Source: Treponema sp.
Lineage (GTDB): Bacteria; Spirochaetota; Spirochaetia; Treponematales; Breznakiellaceae
Direction of reading: 5' to 3'
DNA: 18,215 nucleotides
Assembly: GCA_031266635.1 (NCBI GenBank)
Contig: JAISAN010000130.1
Location: 1 to 18,215 of the forward strand
The position numbers and the translations under genes are program-made. Numbering within the stretch: the first letter of the stretch is position 1; each line of letters opens with the position of its first letter. Below are positions 13,192-18,215 of the stretch, piece by piece. The notes below the pieces were generated by a model, which was not told where the DNA came from, searched no databases, and saw only the letters and a program-made list of their open reading frames with translations.

Positions 13192-14037
13192 ATGGAATGG
13201 ATTCGGCATTTTACCTCATTATATGATTTTATCCGTCCGGTGTTGGACGTGGCGATCCTCTCTTTTTTGCTCTACAAGATTTATGATCTTTTCGTAAAAA
13301 CCCAGGCGGTGCAGCTCGTAAAAGGGGCCGGTTTTTTGGCCCTGGTCTATGGTATCGCCCTGTTTTTTAAGCTAAGCACTCTGCAATGGCTTCTCACCAC
13401 CCTGGCGCCGGGGCTTTTTATTGCCATCGCCATTGTGTTTCAACCGGAACTACGGAAGATCATTATCCGCCTGGGGCAGGGGGACCTGTTCAGACCGGAT
13501 AATAAACCTCATATCGGCCAGCTTGAGGCGGTAGTAACCGCAGCGGAAATTCTCTCCCAGCAGAAGCGGGGTATGCTGGTGGTTTTTCCCCGGCGGATCA
13601 ATATCAAAAACATTATTGATACCGGAACCAGGATCAACGCGGAAATTTCTTCCAGCCTTATTGTAACGGTTTTTGAATTTGACGGCCCCCTCCACGACGG
13701 GGCCATGATTATTCAAGGGGGCAGGATAATCGCCGCGGGCTGTTTCTTGCCCCTGTCGGAACAGCAGGACATACGGAAAAGTTTTGGAACCCGCCACCGG
13801 GCCAGCCTGGGGATGACGGAACAGTCCGACGCGGTGGTGCTGGTGGTCTCCGAAGAGACCGGGGCCATTTCCCTGGCCTATGACGCAAAACTCTACTACG
13901 ATCTTTCGCCTATTGAAGTGAGCCGTAAATTAAAGGAACTGTTAGACCGGGGGAGCCGCCGGGGAACGGTCCAAACAGATTTGACCGTGGAAGTGGCGGA
14001 CTTGAGTGAGGACAAAGATGTTTTCGCTGAACAGTAG
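13192..14037 (+). CDS. cdaA: diadenylate cyclase CdaA (c-di-AMP synthase)
   Basis: 281 residues, near the family's usual 270-280. It makes cyclic di-AMP from two ATP at the membrane. Three hydrophobic segments (about 15-34, 44-60, 67-84) precede the cyclase domain. Catalytic motifs are intact: DGA at 169-171 in FDGPLHDGAMII and RHR at 201-203 in GTRHRASLGM. The start ATG follows the folP stop by 2 bp; AAGGA lies about 14 nt upstream, which is long, so translation may depend on coupling. The gene is followed by a YbbR-domain gene, as in the cdaA-cdaR pair of Firmicutes. There is no glmM in this stretch. c-di-AMP controls potassium and cell-wall homeostasis in other bacteria; the role here is inferred. 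Confidence 0.95.
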   Translation: MEWIRHFTSLYDFIRPVLDVAILSFLLYKIYDLFVKTQAVQLVKGAGFLALVYGIALFFKLSTLQWLLTTLAPGLFIAIAIVFQPELRKIIIRLGQGDLFRPDNKPHIGQLEAVVTAAEILSQQKRGMLVVFPRRINIKNIIDTGTRINAEISSSLIVTVFEFDGPLHDGAMIIQGGRIIAAGCFLPLSEQQDIRKSFGTRHRASLGMTEQSDAVVLVVSEETGAISLAYDAKLYYDLSPIEVSRKLKELLDRGSRRGTVQTDLTVEVADLSEDKDVFAEQ

Positions 14038-14983
14038 CAAGCTGCTCGCCAGGGTGGCGGAAAACTGGCCGGCCAAAGTGCTTTCCATCGCGCTGGCGAT
14101 CATCCTTTTTGTTTTTCACCGGATGAGCAGTTTGGAGGATCGTTTTTTTTCAGTCCCCCTGGTGGTAGAAGCGAGTGGCAGCCTTACCCCCGCCAGTTCA
14201 TTTCCCCGGGTGGTCCGGGTAACGATCCGGGGAGACGCCACCAGTATTTACCCTATCCTTGAAGAAGATATTGAAGCTTACATTGATCTTAAAAACTATG
14301 ATACGCCGGGCTGGTACCGCACGCCGGTACAGGTCCGTAAAAAAGGAACCGCCCTGGGGGTTGAACCGCTGGAAATATCTGTAGACCCCGTTGAAATATC
14401 CCTGGAGCTGGACCGGAGAATAAGTAAATATGTGCCGCTGACGGCAAATCTCCGGGGCAGCGTTCAGGCAGGCTACGATCTGGCATCCCATACCCTAAGT
14501 CCGGTTCAGGTGGTGATCGACGGCCCCCTGACCCTGCTGGGGAATATTTCCGGGCTTTATACCGATTTTATCGATCTGGAAGGGCGGAATGAAGATTTTT
14601 CCGTTACCGTCAACATCCTCAATCCCGATCCCCTTATCCTGATCCGGGGCAGCGGCACGACCGAATTTCACGGTTTTATCCGGCGGACGATTCCGGTGCG
14701 GAATTTTATGGACCTCCCCATAATGCTGAACGGGCTGGATGAGAATTTTACCGGGGAACCGGATATCAAGTCCGGGAGCGTCCGGCTTGAGGGCGCTCAA
14801 AACCAGTTGGAGCTGTTTGTGCCTTCCCTGGCCTTTTTATATGTTAACTGTGCCGCAATTCGGGAACCCGGAACATATACCCTGCCGGTTCAGGCGGAAC
14901 TGCCGGGAGGAGTTAACCTGGTGCGGCAGGAGCCGCAGGAGATCGTTCTTACCGTGTACCTTGCCGGGGATGATCCGCAATGA
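14018..14983 (+). CDS. YbbR-domain protein (CdaR-like regulator of CdaA)
   Basis: 321 residues. A short basic start is followed by one membrane segment (about 19-35, VLSIALAIILFVFH) and a long extracytoplasmic part made of beta-rich YbbR-type repeats (for example VPLTANLRGSVQAGYDL, then VIDGPL). YbbR proteins such as CdaR bind CdaA through the membrane and tune its activity. I chose the ATG at 14018, with GAGGA 5 nt upstream; a GTG at 14006 in the same frame would add four residues. The gene overlaps cdaA by 20 bp and acpS by 4 bp, so all three are probably translated together. The similarity is at domain level; the exact regulatory effect on CdaA is not visible. Confidence 0.85.
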   Translation: MFSLNSSKLLARVAENWPAKVLSIALAIILFVFHRMSSLEDRFFSVPLVVEASGSLTPASSFPRVVRVTIRGDATSIYPILEEDIEAYIDLKNYDTPGWYRTPVQVRKKGTALGVEPLEISVDPVEISLELDRRISKYVPLTANLRGSVQAGYDLASHTLSPVQVVIDGPLTLLGNISGLYTDFIDLEGRNEDFSVTVNILNPDPLILIRGSGTTEFHGFIRRTIPVRNFMDLPIMLNGLDENFTGEPDIKSGSVRLEGAQNQLELFVPSLAFLYVNCAAIREPGTYTLPVQAELPGGVNLVRQEPQEIVLTVYLAGDDPQ

Positions 14984-15354
14984 TTATCGGTATTGGTGTT
15001 GATGTAGTCCATGTGATCAGGATGGAGCGGTGGCGCCTTGTGCCGGGCCTTCTGGCCCGTTACTTTCACGAGGAAGAGCTTGCCGCCGCCCTGGCCCGGG
15101 GAAGAGGGGCTACTCTGTCCCTGGCGGCCCGTTTTGCCGCCAAGGAAGCTTTTGGCAAGGCGCTGGGAACGGGGCTCGCGGGGATTGTTTTAAAGGATAT
15201 TATGGTGATGAACCACCATAACGGCCGGCCCGATATAAAGGTTTCGGGAACCGCTATGACGGCGCTGGAAAAAAGCGGAGCCAACCGGGTATTTATATCC
15301 TTGACCCATGAACAGGATAACGCCATCGCTATGGTGGTTCTTGAGGCGGTATAG
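14980..15354 (+). CDS. acpS: holo-[acyl-carrier-protein] synthase
   Basis: 124 residues, the normal AcpS length. It transfers 4'-phosphopantetheine from CoA to the serine of acyl carrier protein. The Mg-binding residues are seen as Asp8 in GIGVDVV (4-10) and Glu56 in RFAAKEAFGKALGTG (51-65). The downstream SLTHEQDNAIAMV fits the C-terminal strand of the family (usually SLSH). The ATG overlaps the YbbR stop in an ATGA junction. It lies one base before the DUF2225 gene. Confidence 0.94.
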   Translation: MIIGIGVDVVHVIRMERWRLVPGLLARYFHEEELAAALARGRGATLSLAARFAAKEAFGKALGTGLAGIVLKDIMVMNHHNGRPDIKVSGTAMTALEKSGANRVFISLTHEQDNAIAMVVLEAV

Positions 15355-15355
15355 G

Positions 15356-16216
15356 ATGAGCAGGGATGAACGGGACTTAAAAGTATCTTTCCTTTCCAAA
15401 AAAGAATATACCTGTCCGGTATGCGAGACGGCTTTTCACAAGGAGGAGCTTCTTTCCGGCGGGGGGAGGCTTATTGCCGGGGCCCTGACCGATGAGCTCC
15501 ACCGGCTCTACGAACCTTCGGCAAAATACGGCGAGGTTTTTCCCCTGGCCTATCAGGCCGCGGTATGCCCGGAGTGCTGGTTTGCTTCTATGGACGCGGA
15601 CTTTTCCCTGCTTCCGGAAAAAGTACGGGAAACGGCTTTTAACGACCGGGAAAAACGGCTCGCTGATACCCGGCTTATTTTTCCCGTGCTGGACTTTCAC
15701 GAGCCCCGGGGCCTGGCGGAGGGCGCCGCTTCTCAATACCTTGTCCTTAGGTGTTACGATTATTATACCAAAGAAACATCCCCCACTATCAAACAGGGGC
15801 TTGCGGCTCTCCGGGCGGCCTGGCTGCTGGACGACATGGACCGGAAAAATTCCGGCCAGCATTATGACTGGCTGGCGGTTCTCTTTAGAAGAAAAGCCCA
15901 GTTTTTTTATTCCGAAGCCATAGACAGGGAACAAAACGGCAGGGAAACCCTTTCGGGAATGCAGGCTTTCGGCCCCGATACGGATAAAAATTATGCCTAT
16001 GAAGGGGTTCTTTATCTCACCGCCTATTTGCAATATAAATACGGCCCCGCCGATGATCCTGCCCAACGGAAAATATCCCTGGAGGAAGCCCGGCGGACTA
16101 TCGCGAAATTGTTCGGCATGGGAAAATCCTCCCGGGATAAACCGGGGCCCCTTCTGGAACACGCCCGGGAAATTTATGACGCCATCAATAAAGAACTGAA
16201 TGAATTTGACGCCTGA
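15356..16216 (+). CDS. DUF2225 family protein with two CxxC pairs
   Basis: 286 residues of unknown function. CPVC (20-23) and CPEC (71-74) probably hold a zinc ion; between them lies a variable loop. The rest is largely helical with TPR-like spacing (GLAALRAAWLLDD, KAQFFYSEAI, YEGVLYLTAYLQYKYG). No signal peptide or membrane helix is seen, so it is cytoplasmic. The ATG at 15356 is one base past the acpS stop, with GAGG nearby; upstream in-frame starts inside acpS would add a non-conserved segment. It overlaps truA by 17 bp. Similar genes are common in spirochaetes and Firmicutes, but I cannot assign a role. Confidence 0.8.
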   Translation: MSRDERDLKVSFLSKKEYTCPVCETAFHKEELLSGGGRLIAGALTDELHRLYEPSAKYGEVFPLAYQAAVCPECWFASMDADFSLLPEKVRETAFNDREKRLADTRLIFPVLDFHEPRGLAEGAASQYLVLRCYDYYTKETSPTIKQGLAALRAAWLLDDMDRKNSGQHYDWLAVLFRRKAQFFYSEAIDREQNGRETLSGMQAFGPDTDKNYAYEGVLYLTAYLQYKYGPADDPAQRKISLEEARRTIAKLFGMGKSSRDKPGPLLEHAREIYDAINKELNEFDA

Positions 16217-16958
16217 ACGAAATATCCGGCTCCGTATCGCATACGACGGTACGGATTTTTCCGGCTGGCAGCGGCAGGAAAACGGCAGAACCGTGCAGGG
16301 AACAATTGAGGCCGCCCTGGAACGGCTTCACCGGCGGCAGGTGAACCTGACCGGATCAGGCCGTACCGACGCGGGGGTCCACGCCGCCGGACAGATAGCG
16401 AATTTTTATACGGGGATCCAGAGTATTCAGGCGGAACGTTTTGTCCCCGCCCTGAACGGATTTCTCCCCCCGGATGTGCGGGTCCTGGAGGCCGCCGCGG
16501 TCCGCCAGGATTTTCACTCCCGGTTTGACGCGGCCATGCGGACATACCGGTACCATTTTATCTGCGGCCGGTCCGCCCTTCCCCACGAGAGCCGGTATGC
16601 CCTCCGGCTGTGGCGTCGTCCCCGGATAGCGGTTTTAAACGCCTACAGCCGCCTTCTCCTGGGCGAGCGGGACTGTTCTGTTTTTGCCAGTCCCCAGGAC
16701 CCCAGTGAATCCCGAAACCGGTATATATTCCGGGCCTCTTTTTTTATCCAGGGGGACACGCTGGTTTTCGAGATCAGCGCCAATGCTTTTTTGCGGAAAA
16801 TGGTTAGATCCATCGCGGGAACCCTGCTTTATTATGAGGAGCGGGGTATCCCGGAAGGGGAATTTAAGGCGATCCTTGATTCGGGGGACCGGAAACTTGC
16901 GGGCCCTACCCTGGGGCCGGCGGGGCTCTTTTTGTGGAAAATAGATTGCCGGGAGTAG
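16200..16958 (+). CDS. truA: tRNA pseudouridine(38-40) synthase
   Basis: 252 residues, normal TruA length. It converts uridines 38, 39 and 40 of the anticodon arm to pseudouridine. Catalytic Asp57 is in TGSGRTDAGVHA (51-62). The start block IRLRIAYDGTDFSGWQRQ (9-26) and the C-terminal NAFLRKMVRSIAGTLL match the family. The ATG overlaps the DUF2225 end by 17 bp; no strong ribosome site is visible, so translational coupling is likely. It is the last gene of the operon; a convergent methyltransferase gene ends 79 bp further on. Confidence 0.96.
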   Translation: MNLTPERNIRLRIAYDGTDFSGWQRQENGRTVQGTIEAALERLHRRQVNLTGSGRTDAGVHAAGQIANFYTGIQSIQAERFVPALNGFLPPDVRVLEAAAVRQDFHSRFDAAMRTYRYHFICGRSALPHESRYALRLWRRPRIAVLNAYSRLLLGERDCSVFASPQDPSESRNRYIFRASFFIQGDTLVFEISANAFLRKMVRSIAGTLLYYEERGIPEGEFKAILDSGDRKLAGPTLGPAGLFLWKIDCRE

Positions 16959-16990
16959 AGGAAAAAAATAAGAAGTAAAAAGTAAGAGGC

Positions 16991-17007
16991 AAGAAGCGGC
17001 ACTTCTT
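16991..17007 (-). terminator. weak hairpin between convergent truA and methyltransferase genes
   Basis: AAGAAG (16991-16996) and CTTCTT (17002-17007) pair around CGGCA. Read on the minus strand, a run of five T follows about 11 nt after the stem. The signal is weak. The 79-bp gap also holds A-rich short repeats and no gene. Confidence 0.25.
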
Positions 17008-17037
17008 CGACTGCGGTAGAATTTCGAAGCTTGTTAT

Positions 17038-17838
17038 TTAATCTTGACAACTTTCCAGAGCTTCGGGGGCATTCTTTCTGAACCGGGCTACATACATGGG
17101 GCCGAGGCCGCCGTTTTGATCCGGGAGGATGATTCTGCCCCAGGCGGTTTTTTCCCCCTCGGTAAAGCCGGGTTCCTCCGGTTCCGCCAGGGGGCCGTAT
17201 TTTTCCGAAAGCCGCCGGGCTACGCCGTCGTTTTCTTCTTCTGTTAAGGCGCAGGTCGCGTACACCAGGGAGCCGCCGGGGGCCAGGAGCAGAAAGGCCG
17301 ATGACAGGAGCGCCCACTGCCGGCGGGCCAGAAACCGGGGCCGCGCCGCCGTCCATGCCGCCAGGGCCGCGGCTTTCCCCAGCACATGGGCCTCGCTGGA
17401 GCAGGGCGCGTCCAGCAGAACGGCCTGAAAGCGGCCCTGCTCACTTTTTCTGCCCCCCAGCGCGGCGGCGTCGAAGCCTGAAACCTGTACCCGCCGCCGG
17501 GTTGTTTCCGGCAGATGGGCGTCCAGAACATCCGCCAGCCGGCGGCGGCGTTCCCGGGAAAATTCGTTGGATACCAGATGAACGCCTTCTCCCATCCCGG
17601 CGGCGATGACCAGGCTTTTCCCGCCGGGAGCGGCGCAGGCGTCAAGAACCATGCCCGCGTCAGGAAGACGGAGGCAGCGGGCGGCCAGTACGGAGGCGTA
17701 ATTCAGGTAGTAGGGACGGGTGAGACCTTCGGCAAAGGCCGCGCCGGAATTTTCGGCGAGGAGGCTTTTTTTCAGGGCCGCCCAGCGGTCCCCGTAGAGG
17801 CGGGTATAATACCCTTCGAATTCAGGATTTTCCTGCAT
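17038..17838 (-). CDS. RNA m5C methyltransferase (NOL1/NOP2/Sun family)
   Basis: 266 residues, only the catalytic core; RsmB proteins with an N-terminal NusB-like domain are about 430 residues, so this is a short type. It should methylate cytosine-5 in rRNA or tRNA using S-adenosylmethionine. The SAM motif DACAAPGGKS is at 66-75, motif IV DAPCSS with Cys146 at 143-148, and motif VI YATC with the nucleophile Cys196. The C terminus (NGGLGPMYVARFRK) fits the family. The target base cannot be named from sequence. The ATG at 17838 overlaps the upstream repressor gene by 17 bp; no strong ribosome site is seen, so it is probably coupled. Confidence 0.88.
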   Translation of the reverse strand: MQENPEFEGYYTRLYGDRWAALKKSLLAENSGAAFAEGLTRPYYLNYASVLAARCLRLPDAGMVLDACAAPGGKSLVIAAGMGEGVHLVSNEFSRERRRRLADVLDAHLPETTRRRVQVSGFDAAALGGRKSEQGRFQAVLLDAPCSSEAHVLGKAAALAAWTAARPRFLARRQWALLSSAFLLLAPGGSLVYATCALTEEENDGVARRLSEKYGPLAEPEEPGFTEGEKTAWGRIILPDQNGGLGPMYVARFRKNAPEALESCQD

Positions 17839-18193
17839 GACGGCGGGTCATGGCTTTCATCTTTTTCAGGGTTTCATCCGAAAGAAGGTGTTCCATCTTG
17901 CACGCGTCTTTTTCCGCGGTCTCCGGGCTTACCCCCACCACTTCCTCCAGAAAGGCCGTGAGAAAACTATGACGGTCCCGGATTTCCGCCGCGGCCAGGG
18001 CGCCTTTTTTGGTTAAGATAACCGTCCGGTAGCGCGCGTGCTCCAAAAGCCCCTGTTCTTCCAGATTCCTCAGTGCGGTCAGCACCGAAGGTTTGGAAAC
18101 CCCAAGCCGGGCGGCAATATCCGTTACCCTGACTGCTCCATCATCGGCGAGAAAACTCACCATTTCAAGATAATCTTCCAAAGATTGAGTCAT
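17822..18193 (-). CDS. DtxR/MntR-family metal-dependent repressor
   Basis: 123 residues. The winged helix-turn-helix (about 1-60; VRVTDIAARLGVSKPSVLTALRNLEEQGLL) is followed by the dimer and metal domain; no SH3 domain is present, as in MntR. Likely ligands, by alignment with DtxR and MntR: Asp7, Glu10, His75 (in RDRH), Cys98, Glu101 and His102 (DACKMEHLLS). The set is mixed: Asp7 is like MntR, Cys98 like DtxR, so Mn or Fe specificity is uncertain. The ATG at 18193 has AGGA only one base upstream, which is tight. The upstream region and any promoter lie outside the window. Target genes are unknown; the haem-like cluster at 15-4889 is far away and no shared operator was identified. Confidence 0.85.
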   Translation of the reverse strand: MTQSLEDYLEMVSFLADDGAVRVTDIAARLGVSKPSVLTALRNLEEQGLLEHARYRTVILTKKGALAAAEIRDRHSFLTAFLEEVVGVSPETAEKDACKMEHLLSDETLKKMKAMTRRHAGKS

Positions 18194-18215
18194 ATCCTAC
18201 AGATTGGGGCATTTA

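Overview
The window looks like a chromosomal segment from a GC-rich spirochaete, most likely a member of the Treponematales. The basis is indirect: a FIST domain fused to a soluble chemotaxis signalling domain, a DtxR-type metalloregulator resembling TroR/MntR, a Zn-ribbon DUF2225 protein beside truA, good sigma70 promoters (TTGACA-N17-TATAAT types), and small structured repeats around tRNA genes. No 16S or other marker gene is present, so the taxon is an inference.

Layout. (1) 15-4889: a secreted HmuY-like protein on the minus strand, divergent from a plus-strand operon of a DUF454 membrane protein and two overlapping CydD/CydC-type ABC transporter half-subunits. This is a candidate haem or thiol handling cluster. 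(2) 4890-6030: no protein gene. It holds a terminator, tRNA-Asp(GTC) with its own promoter, about 400 bp of hairpins with CAGGA in the loops, a duplicated tRNA-Asp 3' end plus terminator, tRNA-Pro(CGG), and three tandem copies of a structured 119-bp repeat. (3) 6027-8163: cysK (minus, perfect sigma70 promoter), divergent from a 29-residue very basic small-protein gene with a structured leader, then a stretch of hairpins, then a thioredoxin-fold protein without CXXC. (4) 8206-10134: FIST-MCP cytoplasmic sensor on the minus strand. (5) 10299-16958: a tight seven-gene operon, dxs-folP-cdaA-ybbR-acpS-DUF2225-truA, with overlaps or gaps of at most 2 bp. It joins isoprenoid, folate, c-di-AMP, acyl-carrier-protein and tRNA pseudouridine functions. 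(6) 17038-18193: a convergent, overlapping pair, an RNA m5C methyltransferase and a DtxR/MntR-family repressor.

The protein-coding parts are mostly ordinary. The most interesting region is the tRNA-Asp to tRNA-Pro spacer (5150-5570). Five CAGGA motifs each sit in the loop of a separate hairpin with a different stem, at spacings of about 43 nt (44, 86, 42, 43), followed by a strong intrinsic terminator. That architecture resembles CsrB/RsmZ-type sponge RNAs that sequester CsrA. A competing explanation is a decayed, tRNA-Asp-derived repeat family, because the 3' end of tRNA-Asp recurs twice in the same spacer.
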